A DNA stretch of 64,000 nt from Heterotrichella gracilis. Taxonomy: Eukaryota > Sar > Xanthophyceae > Tribonematales > Xanthonemataceae. Position 1 is the stretch's first letter; every line of letters starts with the position of its first letter. Shown here in pieces: positions 53,182 through 62,271 of this stretch. Below the pieces are notes generated by a model. It was not told where the DNA came from, ran no database searches, and worked only from the letters and a program-made list of their open reading frames with translations. A program made the translations under genes and the position numbers. The DNA is taken from contig JAULBX010028048.1 in NCBI GenBank assembly GCA_032358255.1, positions 51,763 to 115,762 of the forward strand, written 5' to 3'.

Positions 53182-55590
53182 TTAAATTTTGTAACGTAAA
53201 CTAATTATAAAATTTCTACCAGGGGCATTAATACCACTTGCAAACACACGGTATCTATTATCGGTAATGTTTTCGCAGGCTACATTTAACCTAAAGTTTT
53301 TAGTAAAATTATAACCGGCCCTTACATTTAAAGTAAACCAACCCGGCATGTAGCCCTTTACAGGATCTGCAGAATATACAGCGTTATCTTCACCGCTATT
53401 ACTGTAATCAGCTGTAGCTTTTTTTCCATTGTACCTAACAAAAAATTCAGCATCTGTATTCTTTGCTTTGTAAATAATACTTGTTTGGCCAAACAACGGT
53501 GGAATGTGATCTAAAGGCACAACCGTGTCTTTTCTAGAATCAATGTATCTGCCATAGGTATAGTTAATTATGCTTTTGAAGGAAATATTATTATTGAAAT
53601 CAAATTGCATACCGGCAGTAAAACCATAAATATATCCGCGGTCTGCATTTTGCATGGCCTGCACTTTTGATTTAACGCCATTAAACAAAGCACTGTCCTG
53701 ACCATTCAATTTAAAATCGCGTTGCACCATTATATCTTCAATGATCGTATAAAAACCTGTCACATCAAATTTATATCTCTTTTCAAATACCTTGCTAATT
53801 CCCAACTCAAAATTGGTTGCATACTCAGGTTTAACTTCGGGGTTTGGCACTACCACAATATTACCTGCACTTGAAAATACTTTTGTCATATCATCTACAT
53901 TTGGTGTTCTAAAACCTGAGTTAACCAAAAACGAAACTTTATAATTATCGGTTTCTTTCCAGGTAAAACCCAAACATCCAGTTACAGCCTGACTTTTTTG
54001 ATCTACCGTTTTAAAAGGAAATTTATAAAAGGTCGTATCGTTAAATGTTGATTCTAAATTCGATGCGGTAAAACGTAAACCATCGGAAATAACAAAATTA
54101 TCACTTACATCCCATGAATGTGAAACATAAACAGCAGTACTATTCATTTTACTTCCACCATCGGCATAACGGGTTTGCGCAGGACTAACCGAATTGGTTA
54201 ATATATTTAGATTGTTGGCAGTTGATTGAACATCATTTGCTGTAACTTCTAGACCATAGCGTAATTCATGTTTTTCCTTTATATTTTTAAAGATATCTAC
54301 GTTGGCTGAGATAACACCTACATCTTCCATTTGAGATACACGGTTGTTATTTTGAAACCTACGTGTGATCCTATCTTGTTCTATTTTTTGATATGCTAAA
54401 ATAACTTTTACATTATCTGATAAAAGAGTTTTACCGTCGTAATTTAAAGTATAAGCAGCAAGCATACGCTTTTGTGGGCCATAGTTCCATTCGGCATATT
54501 TTAATTTTGTACCTGAATATTCTGTTAAACGATCATATCTTGGAACATCGCTTGACTGACTCATTTGAAAGTTTATATTATGTATCAAATGTTCTCCGGT
54601 TTTAATATTAAATCGCTGCATAATATCTAACTGATTATAGCCTGTACCTTTTTGTAAATTGTCATTACTATTTACGATCATACTATCTCTATCGCCAATG
54701 CGTTCAGAATAATACAGCCTGTCCCAACCTTTGTAATACCCTGCTAATTTTGTAGAACCACTGTTAAGGTCGCCAAATTGAGAAAAAGTAACATTGGTCA
54801 TTGACGCAAATTTTTTCCAACCTAAGTTAATATCAAGATGGCCAGTAGTTTCAGAATTAACAGTTGCATAGCGTCCCATACCATTAACTTTCACCAGCAT
54901 TTTATCATCTGTACTAAACTCTGCATTTTTAGTATAAAAATGCATGACGCCACCTAACGCATCACTTCCGTAAACAGTGGAAGATGGTCCAAAAATAACC
55001 TCCGCACGCTCTAACATATTTGCATCTAATGTAATTATATCCTGCAGGTGCCCTGCGCGATAAATGGCGTTGTTCATGCGCACTCCATCAACTACCATTA
55101 AAACCCTGCTAGCTTCAAACCCTCTAAGCACAGGGCTGCTGCCACCCATTTGACTTTTTTGAACAAAAACGGCACCCGTGTTTTGCATAACTTCACCCGT
55201 TGTTGGTTGATTACCGAACTCGATGTCCTTTTGTTTAATAACTTCCATTGTATAAGGCACATCACTCTTTTTTTCTTTAATTCTATTTGCCGAAAAAACA
55301 AATTCATCCAACTGAAATAATTTAACGGTTAATCCAACTTCCATATCTTCATTTCCAGCCATGATCTTTCTGGCAGAATACGATGTACTATACAGCCAAA
55401 GCGAATCAGAACGATCTAAGGTTGCAATATTTGCTTTACCTTTTGTATCTGTTATAACGGAAACATTATTTTTATCTTTTATAATTGCATTTACAATTGG
55501 CTCACGCGTTGAATTATCGCGAACGGTAATATTTTGACCAATGGCAGGAATAGATAGCCACACCAATGGTAATAGTAAAAACTTCTTCAT
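53182..55590 (-). CDS. TonB-dependent hemoglobin/heme-type receptor
   Basis: Outer-membrane receptor, 802 residues, powered by TonB. A signal peptide (LLLPLVWLSIPAIGQ), a carboxypeptidase-regulatory-like domain (~19-90), a plug and a barrel can be made out. The plug has QKSQMGGSSPVLRGFEASRV and VRMNNAIYRAGHLQDIITLD, the pattern of hemoglobin/transferrin-type receptors in Bacteroidota (HmuR-like). Heme or heme-protein iron is the likely cargo. The gene lies downstream of a second TonB receptor, a lipoprotein and a small protein, all on one strand, so the four probably form one iron-uptake unit. Confidence 0.85.
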   Translation of the reverse strand: MKKFLLLPLVWLSIPAIGQNITVRDNSTREPIVNAIIKDKNNVSVITDTKGKANIATLDRSDSLWLYSTSYSARKIMAGNEDMEVGLTVKLFQLDEFVFSANRIKEKKSDVPYTMEVIKQKDIEFGNQPTTGEVMQNTGAVFVQKSQMGGSSPVLRGFEASRVLMVVDGVRMNNAIYRAGHLQDIITLDANMLERAEVIFGPSSTVYGSDALGGVMHFYTKNAEFSTDDKMLVKVNGMGRYATVNSETTGHLDINLGWKKFASMTNVTFSQFGDLNSGSTKLAGYYKGWDRLYYSERIGDRDSMIVNSNDNLQKGTGYNQLDIMQRFNIKTGEHLIHNINFQMSQSSDVPRYDRLTEYSGTKLKYAEWNYGPQKRMLAAYTLNYDGKTLLSDNVKVILAYQKIEQDRITRRFQNNNRVSQMEDVGVISANVDIFKNIKEKHELRYGLEVTANDVQSTANNLNILTNSVSPAQTRYADGGSKMNSTAVYVSHSWDVSDNFVISDGLRFTASNLESTFNDTTFYKFPFKTVDQKSQAVTGCLGFTWKETDNYKVSFLVNSGFRTPNVDDMTKVFSSAGNIVVVPNPEVKPEYATNFELGISKVFEKRYKFDVTGFYTIIEDIMVQRDFKLNGQDSALFNGVKSKVQAMQNADRGYIYGFTAGMQFDFNNNISFKSIINYTYGRYIDSRKDTVVPLDHIPPLFGQTSIIYKAKNTDAEFFVRYNGKKATADYSNSGEDNAVYSADPVKGYMPGWFTLNVRAGYNFTKNFRLNVACENITDNRYRVFASGINAPGRNFIISLRYKI

Positions 55591-55664
55591 TTTATAAAGT
55601 TAAAATTGATTAATAATAAAAAAGACATCTCTTGTTAAAGAGAAATTATCGGAAAATATTACAC

Positions 55665-56180
55665 TTAAAACCTTGGCGGTTTTATTTGTTGGAGGTAATA
55701 TTTGAAATCTATGAACTGAAAGTTGTCCAATTTTACTTCTTTCTTAAATATTTGCATTACAAACGTAAAATTCTCATTGCTATCGAGATAAGTAAAACCC
55801 AGAAGCAACTTAATTAGTTCACCACAATTTTTATAGAAACCATTGTTTGAGCTGAAGAATTTTTTGAAGCGTTCATTCTCCTCACTATCTTCTATAACGC
55901 AAACGACAATATGATCTTTGAAATTTTCTACAGAAACTACTTCGTGGTAAAAACCATTAATAATTACTTCCTTGTTATTTTCTTTCCACTCAAACCCATT
56001 TTTATTTTTAAAAATATCATCATAAGAAAATTTAATTTCAACGATCTCGTGTCCTCCATTTATTGCATGTTCCCTGAAAGTAGATTTTTGTGAACTTATA
56101 TAAGAACTAAAAAGCAAAAAATGAAACGTGAGTACGCCAAAAATTAAAAGTAATATATATGGAGATAATTTTTTTACCAT
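55665..56180 (-). CDS. Small membrane-anchored protein in TonB receptor operon
   Basis: 171 residues. A single N-terminal hydrophobic segment (YILLLIFGVLTFHFLLFSSYI) then a soluble domain (GHEIVEIKFSYDDIF, EVIINGFYHEVVSVENFKDHIVVCVIEDS). Proteins of this shape stand next to TonB receptors in several Bacteroidota; function unknown. It sits between a lipoprotein and the heme-type receptor. Confidence 0.6.
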   Translation of the reverse strand: MVKKLSPYILLLIFGVLTFHFLLFSSYISSQKSTFREHAINGGHEIVEIKFSYDDIFKNKNGFEWKENNKEVIINGFYHEVVSVENFKDHIVVCVIEDSEENERFKKFFSSNNGFYKNCGELIKLLLGFTYLDSNENFTFVMQIFKKEVKLDNFQFIDFKYYLQQIKPPRF

Positions 56181-56217
56181 TTTAATTTAAGGCAAGTTAC
56201 CAATTTTTGACTAAATA

Positions 56218-56631
56218 TTATTGAACTGTTAAAATAATCGTTTTTTGCGTTAAATTCCCATCCCTGTCAACAATGCTAAACACCCATCTTTCTGTTCCAA
56301 CCTGATTGCGGGCTATGATCTGAATATCGTGCGAATAGCCGGTAGCCTCATCTGTAGTAAGCAGGTAATTATAAAAAGTGGTAGTAGTTGCGCCACCATC
56401 GTACGCGTAAGAAACGTTATACGATTTTAGATCGTCCTCCGTTTTTGTAGCGGTAATGCCAACGGTGATAGTGTCTTTCTTATTCAGAGACCTGTCGCTA
56501 CTGGTATAAATACCGCCTGTTTTAAAAACAACGTCCGGTGGCACGTGTGGGTCTACCTTTTTCTTTTTGCAAGAAATTAACGTTATTGTTATTACTAACA
56601 TTAAAACGAGTATGTGTTTTAGATTTTTCAT
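56218..56631 (-). CDS. Small Ig-like lipoprotein in TonB receptor operon
   Basis: 137 residues. Leader (LVLMLVITITLISCKKKK) ends with a lipobox Cys followed by Lys. The mature domain (DTITVGITATKTEDDLKSYNVSYAYDG, IQIIARNQVGTERWVFSIVDRDGN) looks Ig-like. It lies 6 nt downstream of the TonB receptor stop, so it is probably expressed with it, perhaps as a surface cofactor for the receptor (inference). Confidence 0.7.
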   Translation of the reverse strand: MKNLKHILVLMLVITITLISCKKKKVDPHVPPDVVFKTGGIYTSSDRSLNKKDTITVGITATKTEDDLKSYNVSYAYDGGATTTTFYNYLLTTDEATGYSHDIQIIARNQVGTERWVFSIVDRDGNLTQKTIILTVQ

Positions 56632-56637
56632 TTGATT

Positions 56638-58932
56638 TTAATTAAATTGAAATTTAAGGTTTAAAGAGACTGAACGGCCAATGTTATAGATGCCGAAATA
56701 TTTAAAACGTGATAGATGATCGTAATAGACTTTATTTAAAAGATTATTACCCGAAAAGGAAATAAGCAATTTATTTTTTACTTCTTGAATTTCTGTCCCA
56801 ATACTTGCATTTACCAGGTCGTAGGCATCTGTTCTCGTCTCGAATTGGTTAGGTGTGTTTTGAGCCCAAACATAGGTATAACCAATGCCAATAAAGGAAT
56901 TCTTAAGTTTACCCACTGTATTTGCTTTTAATTTTAGTTCGTTATTTATTTTTTGTGAGGGAATAAAAGGTAAGTACTCATTATCGCTTGTTGTACCAAC
57001 AATGCCAGAGTAAGTAGACTGAATGAAAAGAAATTTTACCACCGAAGGATGAATCTTTATACCACCCTCTGCGCCTTTTAACGTAGCATCTTTTTGAATG
57101 TAATTGTAGATCCTAAAACCTAAATAATCATCGTTACTTGGCTGCAAGTAAATATAATTTAAAAAATGATTTATATATGCAGCGCCAAATATTGTAAAGC
57201 TCTTGTTATAGTATTCTGCATAAATATCTCCACAAAAATTTTGTTCCACTTTTAAGTTCACGTTTCCTAATTCATATCTTAAACTACCTTCGTGCAAACC
57301 ATTAGATGATAATTCTGCTAAGTTAGGTCCACGATAACCTGAAGACGCATTTAGCTTGATATTGATCTGTTTTATGTCGAAAATACTAACACCAACAGCA
57401 CCATTAACCGTATTATAATTTTTATTTACAGCAACAACATTAGTACCGGGGTTGTAAGCGCTTCCATTATTTAAAACACCTGTCTCAAGCGTTTCAATTA
57501 TTTTGTAATCGTAACGTACACCGCCTTCCAATACTGCATACTTAAATTGTTTTTTGAGATAGATAAATAAAGATGATTCGAAAAGATTAGCGTTAGGTAC
57601 AATAATACGCGAGCCAATGTTTTCATTTGTTTGATATTGATTTTGGGAACCGATAACCAACTCTGTACTTGCGTTAAAGTTTTTTGTCCAGTTTATTTTT
57701 GCAGTGTAGGTATTCAGGATCATATCAAGGCTTATACCTCCTGCTCCTTCTTGCTCCTGGCGATTATTTGAGTGAAAACCGAGATCTAATTTTAATTTTG
57801 ATGCATTGAGTATAAAAGTATTTTGAGTAGTGAACATATTAATAAGTACCGTGTGGTGCGGACGTTCAAAACTTCTTGCCAGCCGATCATCAGGTTTGTC
57901 AAATACCTGGTAGGCATCCATTAAAAAACCAAAATCATTTTTGGCAAACAAATAATTATTCTCGTTTATCCAGTGTTTGTGTTTAAAGCCTAAAGATGCC
58001 TTAGCTACATAACCACCAAATCTTGAATTTAAGATGCGGTTGTTGTTACCATCACTGTAATCGGCATGAGATTCGTTCCCAAGCCTAAGCGCCCAGTTAA
58101 TTTTTTGTGTACTTCTTTTTACGCCTGCATCAATACCATACCCATACGTGTTTGAAAAAAATCTGCTAGATACATCGGCCTGCGTTTTACCAACAGGCGC
58201 GTTTTTTTCGTTAATGATATTTAAAACCCCTCCCATGGCTTCACTGCCATAAAAAAGAGATGATGGTCCTTTAATTATTTCGATCCTATCAATGCCAATA
58301 TCTGTCAATCCAAGGCCATGTTCATCCTGCCATTGCTGGTTGTCAAAACGCATTCCCAACAAAACAGTTTGTATACGGTTACCAAATAAGCCTCTTATAA
58401 CCGGTTTAGATATTCCCGCCCCTGTATTTAGCTGGTTAACGCCGGGTAGTTTTGCAATGCCATCGCTCAGCGATAAAGCCCCTAATTCACGCATGCTTTT
58501 TGCATCCAAAACATCTATTGTGTTGGCGGTTTCGGATCTTTTTGATTCTTCGTTACCATACACAACAATCTCATCCAGGTAATTAGGATCTTGTTTTAAT
58601 TCTATATTCTTAACAAGCGAAGAATCGCTCATAAAGAACGTAGTTGTAAAATGTGTGTAACCAAATTTTATTGCTTGTAATTGATGATATCCTTTCGGAA
58701 TATTCGTAAAGCTAAAATTTCCCGAACTATCTGTTTCTGTTTGAATATTTAAAGAAGGAATATTTACTATGGTAAAAGCAATAGCTTTGTTATTGCCACT
58801 ATTGCTAATAGTGCCACTTAATTTATTTTGCGCTGCTAAAGAATTATCTAAACAAATATAATCTAAAAAACGAAAAGTACACATTTTAGAAATCAAAAAG
58901 TACAAAAAAAGAAATTTAACGCCCCTATACAT
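56638..58932 (-). CDS. TonB-dependent receptor (second), start uncertain
   Basis: Outer-membrane receptor, up to 764 residues. After the leader, SGTISNSGNNKAIAFTIVNIP opens a carboxypeptidase-regulatory domain; the plug has PGVNQLNTGAGISKPVIRGLFG and WQDEHGLGLTDIGIDRIEIIKGPSSLFYG, a pattern also seen in zinc or vitamin-type receptors; the rest is barrel. The cargo cannot be named. The longest start (58932) is in the loop of a hairpin at 58918-58945, and the leader is oddly broken (FLFLYFLISKMCTFRFLDYI); ATG 58884 is an alternative. First gene of the receptor cluster. Confidence 0.82.
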   Translation of the reverse strand: MYRGVKFLFLYFLISKMCTFRFLDYICLDNSLAAQNKLSGTISNSGNNKAIAFTIVNIPSLNIQTETDSSGNFSFTNIPKGYHQLQAIKFGYTHFTTTFFMSDSSLVKNIELKQDPNYLDEIVVYGNEESKRSETANTIDVLDAKSMRELGALSLSDGIAKLPGVNQLNTGAGISKPVIRGLFGNRIQTVLLGMRFDNQQWQDEHGLGLTDIGIDRIEIIKGPSSLFYGSEAMGGVLNIINEKNAPVGKTQADVSSRFFSNTYGYGIDAGVKRSTQKINWALRLGNESHADYSDGNNNRILNSRFGGYVAKASLGFKHKHWINENNYLFAKNDFGFLMDAYQVFDKPDDRLARSFERPHHTVLINMFTTQNTFILNASKLKLDLGFHSNNRQEQEGAGGISLDMILNTYTAKINWTKNFNASTELVIGSQNQYQTNENIGSRIIVPNANLFESSLFIYLKKQFKYAVLEGGVRYDYKIIETLETGVLNNGSAYNPGTNVVAVNKNYNTVNGAVGVSIFDIKQINIKLNASSGYRGPNLAELSSNGLHEGSLRYELGNVNLKVEQNFCGDIYAEYYNKSFTIFGAAYINHFLNYIYLQPSNDDYLGFRIYNYIQKDATLKGAEGGIKIHPSVVKFLFIQSTYSGIVGTTSDNEYLPFIPSQKINNELKLKANTVGKLKNSFIGIGYTYVWAQNTPNQFETRTDAYDLVNASIGTEIQEVKNKLLISFSGNNLLNKVYYDHLSRFKYFGIYNIGRSVSLNLKFQFN

Positions 58933-58945
58933 ATACAGAGGCGTT
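58918..58945. terminator. Hairpin at the junction of the phage region and the TonB gene
   Basis: AACGCCCCT (58918-58926) and AGAGGCGTT (58937-58945), one mismatch, followed on the forward strand by a T-run. It separates the dam gene (ending 58955) from the TonB receptor gene. On the reverse strand the following T-run is weaker. Confidence 0.6.
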
Positions 58946-58954
58946 TTTTAGCTT

Positions 58955-59755
58955 TTAAACGGCTTTTAAGGGGTAATTAGACGTTAACACCTCTATCTTA
59001 GTCTTTGGTCCTTTAGTTGAGTTGCTATTGGCCACAGAAACGGTTTGTTGGATCTGCATTTGATGCCACCCCTTCTTTTTAACATATTGATCTAAAATGT
59101 CGCTAGGATAGGAGCTTAATAGGAATTTACCCTCTAAACTGGCTAACTGCTTTAAAAGGTTTTCGAAGTCCTGTATTGTATATCCATTATAATGGCCGCA
59201 ATCACTATTATAATAAGGTGGATCACAATAAAAGAAAGAATCCTTCGTGTCCCGGCTCTTTATAATCCTTAATGCATCAGCGCACTCAACTTGAACCGTT
59301 TGAAGCCTGATGGCGTATTCTTCAGTAAACGACTCTCTTTTGTTGGTGATCTTTTTACTTGTAGTGTTTTTCTTTTTATCATATCCCCAGCTGCCATCAA
59401 TTATACTGGAAAAGCTTTGGCTTGCTAATGTCCAAAAAGCCCAGGCACGTTGTATTTCTGTAAATAAGTCCGGATTATTATACATAACACTTGCCTTCCT
59501 ATGAAGATCTCTACTATGCAGAGTAATTTTAATTTGCTTCTCAAGACTGATATAGTCATTTTGAACAACCCGGTAAAAGTTGATCAACTCTTTATTTGTG
59601 TCGTTAATCACTTCTACATTTGATTTCGGTTTCTCAAAAAATATCGCTCCGCCACCAAGAAACGGCTCGCAATAAAGATTATGTTTTGGAAGTAAGCTGA
59701 TTATTAAAGAGGCCAGCTTTTGTTTGCCTCCATAGTAGGTAATTGGGGTTTTCAT
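58955..59755 (-). CDS. DNA N6-adenine methyltransferase (Dam-type)
   Basis: 266-residue adenine-specific methyltransferase of the D12 class. ITYYGGKQKLASLIISLLP and EPFLGGGAIFFEKP (residues 29-43) form the SAM-binding N-terminus, FFYCDPPYYNSD carries the catalytic DPPY at 178-181. Likely phage-borne: it lies at the end of a tail/baseplate cluster and has no restriction partner; phage Dam proteins protect DNA from host restriction (inference). Target sequence unknown. Preceded by a 179-bp non-coding region with nested inverted repeats. Confidence 0.9.
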   Translation of the reverse strand: MKTPITYYGGKQKLASLIISLLPKHNLYCEPFLGGGAIFFEKPKSNVEVINDTNKELINFYRVVQNDYISLEKQIKITLHSRDLHRKASVMYNNPDLFTEIQRAWAFWTLASQSFSSIIDGSWGYDKKKNTTSKKITNKRESFTEEYAIRLQTVQVECADALRIIKSRDTKDSFFYCDPPYYNSDCGHYNGYTIQDFENLLKQLASLEGKFLLSSYPSDILDQYVKKKGWHQMQIQQTVSVANSNSTKGPKTKIEVLTSNYPLKAV

Positions 59756-59771
59756 ATATATTTATTTTAGT

Positions 59772-59779
59772 TATCTTTG
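59772..59779 (+). promoter_or_regulatory. -7 promoter element for a forward-strand RNA
   Basis: TATCTTTG fits TAnnTTTG and is placed so that a transcript would start at the first base of the outer arm of the nested inverted repeat. No -33 box at the usual distance; a chance match is possible. Confidence 0.35.
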
Positions 59780-59782
59780 TAG

Positions 59783-59925
59783 TCTCTGACAATTTATTGC
59801 ACAAAAAAAACACGACCGTAACACTAAAGGAATTGTCCTCCAGTTGAATACGGTCGTGTTCTATTTTAAAAAATTGTCAGAGATTTTTTAATGCTGGAGG
59901 ACATAATTTTTAGCCTCCAGCCAGC
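59783..59925. ncRNA. Nested inverted-repeat element, possible small RNA or attenuator
   Basis: Outer arms TCTCTGACAATTT (59783-59795) and AAATTGTCAGAGA (59871-59883), perfect, followed on the forward strand by six T. Inner arms AACACGACCGTA (59809-59820) and TACGGTCGTGTT (59849-59860), perfect, followed on the reverse strand by a T-run. The central loop holds GTCCTCCAG, whose complement CTGGAGGAC occurs at 59894-59902 and can also pair with CCTCCAG at 59914-59920. A -7 box TATCTTTG (59772-59779, forward strand) fits a small RNA of about 100 nt beginning near 59785. Equally it may be an attenuator between the fibre gene and dam on the reverse strand. Confidence 0.5.
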
Positions 59926-59934
59926 AATAAAGGC

Positions 59935-60768
59935 TTATATTTTAAAGTAGTACTCGCCAAAATAATCCGCTGCCGGAACGGATGATCCAGACGGATCAGC
60001 TATCTCAACATCACCATTAGTCTGAATCGTAATAAAATATGGAACAGGTACAGTGCTTATTATATATTTGTGCACAACAGTAACAACCTTAACGGTCGGT
60101 CTGTAAGCGACTGGCAATGTAAATACTTTAAGTGTAGCGGAACCATTACTCTTGGCGTGTATTTTAATTGCTACACCACCAACATCATCCCTTGTAAATT
60201 TAGTGGCACTGCTAGTTACAGCAGACCAACCAGACTGATAAGCAGGTTCTCCACCACCTCCAACTGTATGCCAAGTATCAATAGAAATATGAGCAAGAGG
60301 GGTTAAGTCTGAGGGAGCTACCAACTGAGGCGCATATTGTAAAAGGTCTCCCATTACATAGGTCCAGTTTTGCAAAGTGTAATTAAAAAGAAAGCCAGGT
60401 CCAGCTGTATTTTGAATTGTCATCGTATCTTCGACATATACCTGTTCTGAAGATAGGTTTTCAAAGGTCAGATTTCCTGCCGGGTTGAATCCCGGAGTGA
60501 TAACAAATTTCAAAGTAGTAATTGCTGCGGTTACAAAACTTGATGCGGGTACATAATAAACATTTGGTCCTATAACAACATAACCCGCGTTTATATTTGT
60601 ATTTGGACCAACGACATTAACTTCGCAACCCGATAGTATTACTAATCCTCCTGCGGCATAAGGAGCCAAAAGACCAGTTATTCTTTCGGCTAATGCATTT
60701 AAAGCCCACTCTAAATCATCTTCTGTAAACGGCATGCCGCCTAGCTTTGTTAAATCTAAATTTTTCAT
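59935..60768 (-). CDS. Phage tail fibre-like protein
   Basis: 277 residues. The start MKNLDLTKLGGMPFTEDDLEWALNAL matches the opening of Bacteroidota phage or prophage tail proteins. The rest is rich in Gly, Asn and Val beta repeats and a short His motif (PLAHISIDTWHTVGGGG), with PSGSSVPAADYFGEYYFKI at the C-terminus, typical of a receptor-binding tail fibre. Function by context; no catalytic motif. Next gene upstream is 12 nt away. Confidence 0.6.
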   Translation of the reverse strand: MKNLDLTKLGGMPFTEDDLEWALNALAERITGLLAPYAAGGLVILSGCEVNVVGPNTNINAGYVVIGPNVYYVPASSFVTAAITTLKFVITPGFNPAGNLTFENLSSEQVYVEDTMTIQNTAGPGFLFNYTLQNWTYVMGDLLQYAPQLVAPSDLTPLAHISIDTWHTVGGGGEPAYQSGWSAVTSSATKFTRDDVGGVAIKIHAKSNGSATLKVFTLPVAYRPTVKVVTVVHKYIISTVPVPYFITIQTNGDVEIADPSGSSVPAADYFGEYYFKI

Positions 60769-60780
60769 TTTTCTTCTGTT

Positions 60781-61383
60781 TTAATATAATACTATTTGGT
60801 ATTGTTTGCCAGCTAATTTGTAATAATCAACTACAGCCCTTAACTGTAAGTTATTATATACAAGGGTTGACGGAATATTGATTATAAAATTGTATTGCAA
60901 ATTAAATTCACTGCGCTTCCTCAAAAAATCTATTTTTTTGTATACTGGCCAAATACCGGGATACAAATAGGGCGATATTCCAACGCTTGTATTTGTTGAA
61001 GGGCCGTATACATAATGTCCTTGAACAACAAAAATACCAACTGGATAAACAACAAGCGGTTGCCATCTTCTATATAAATATTTTGGCGGTTTTAATTCTA
61101 TGCGCCTGTAGATATAATATTTTGACGATGGCCCTGTGTTTGTAATAAAAATGCCATTGTTAGTGGGATCAAATTTCTGATTTAATATGGTTTCTAAATA
61201 ACAGATTTGTCCTGTAAAACCAACTTTATATATATAATCTTGCTTCACGAGAAGAAAGTCATTATAAATTATTTTTGCAGGCTTAAGTAGTGCTTTAATC
61301 CAATCTAACCTAAAAACAAGGTGCAGGAATATTGGTAGATTTTGCTTTACTATTTTATCCCAATCTATATTATAATTAAACAT
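60781..61383 (-). CDS. Phage tail-region protein, unknown function
   Basis: About 200 residues, rich in Tyr, Leu and Lys (LKPPKYLYRRWQPLVVYP, FLRKRSEFNLQYNFIIN). No named family. The longest frame opens at 61428 and overlaps the next gene by 53 nt; MFNYNIDWDKIVKQ at 61383 overlaps by only 8 nt, so I chose that. It sits between the baseplate-like gene and the tail fibre gene, so it is likely a tail component or fibre assembly factor. Confidence 0.6.
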   Translation of the reverse strand: MFNYNIDWDKIVKQNLPIFLHLVFRLDWIKALLKPAKIIYNDFLLVKQDYIYKVGFTGQICYLETILNQKFDPTNNGIFITNTGPSSKYYIYRRIELKPPKYLYRRWQPLVVYPVGIFVVQGHYVYGPSTNTSVGISPYLYPGIWPVYKKIDFLRKRSEFNLQYNFIINIPSTLVYNNLQLRAVVDYYKLAGKQYQIVLY

Positions 61384-62254
61384 AAGGTGTGAATAATAAG
61401 GTTGATGATAGCGGAGTTGTTGGATCAATTACCATATACCCAGCATTTGCTAAATATCTTTGTGGAAACGTTACAAAAGGATTTGCTCCATATCTTGCTT
61501 GTGCAAGATTCATATAGGCACTAGTAACACCGGGAACATCTTGTATTTTGTCAATCGCTTTGTCAAGCTCAAATACACCATTAAAAGCATCATTAAGATC
61601 GCTTAAATACTTATTAATAGCATTCTCAACTGGAAAAACTCCCGGATTCGCTATTGATTCACCTGTCGGTAACAAGATCATTGGATCATAGTTAACAAAA
61701 GCGAAAAAACGCAACTCATCGGGTGGATCTGAAATAATATTTAAATCTATTCCTGCTGGCTTTACACCATCATTTTCAAAATACGCAACAACCGCTAATT
61801 TTTCGGGGCCTGATAATTGAACAGGAACGCCAGCCGACAGTTTTGCAAGCTTCAGATTAACCGTGTTACCATTCTCTTGTGCCGCCGCTCTTTTTACGAT
61901 TCGGTTATTCAGATTAATCGTTGCGTATTTCCATTCTAAGTTTTGAAATACCAAAGCGTCACCATATTGGAACTCATAAGCCTTTTGCACATACCAAGGC
62001 AAAGTACCATACCTTGATTTTTTAGAAATGCTTTCCAAGTCTATTTTAAACAAATCAAAAAACAAATCCAAAGAATAATAACCGGCAGCAACAGCCCAAA
62101 CCCACAATCTCCAACGCGCAACTCTGCTTGTTGTTGTAATATCGGTTAAAAGCGTTTGTGCCGAATCTATGTTAGGTTGAAGCGTATTTAAACTCGAAAG
62201 CGTTTGCTTCTCTTGTATTATTTTATCATACCAAAATTCTATTGATCGTGCCAT
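61376..62254 (-). CDS. Phage baseplate-like protein
   Basis: 292 residues. The N-terminus MARSIEFWYDKIIQEKQTLSSL, followed by SRVARWRLWVWAVAAGYYSLDLFFD, is that of a protein family in Bacteroidota phage or tail-like clusters that holds the position of the baseplate J protein. The C-terminal ~80 residues (FELDKAIDKIQDVPGVTSAYMNLAQARYG) are beta/alpha. I assign a baseplate role by gene order only. Upstream gene ends 17 nt before it. Confidence 0.55.
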   Translation of the reverse strand: MARSIEFWYDKIIQEKQTLSSLNTLQPNIDSAQTLLTDITTTSRVARWRLWVWAVAAGYYSLDLFFDLFKIDLESISKKSRYGTLPWYVQKAYEFQYGDALVFQNLEWKYATINLNNRIVKRAAAQENGNTVNLKLAKLSAGVPVQLSGPEKLAVVAYFENDGVKPAGIDLNIISDPPDELRFFAFVNYDPMILLPTGESIANPGVFPVENAINKYLSDLNDAFNGVFELDKAIDKIQDVPGVTSAYMNLAQARYGANPFVTFPQRYLANAGYMVIDPTTPLSSTLLFTPYV

Positions 62255-62271
62255 TTTATTAATTTTTAATT

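Noticed and set aside
58853-58860. -7 box as the true promoter of the second TonB receptor
   Set aside because: A transcript from here would start after the leader and leave no signal peptide; more likely a chance match in AT-rich DNA.
59783-59925. Diversity-generating retroelement end near a fibre gene
   Set aside because: Hairpins next to a fibre gene recall such elements, but no reverse transcriptase and no template/variable repeat pair is seen.
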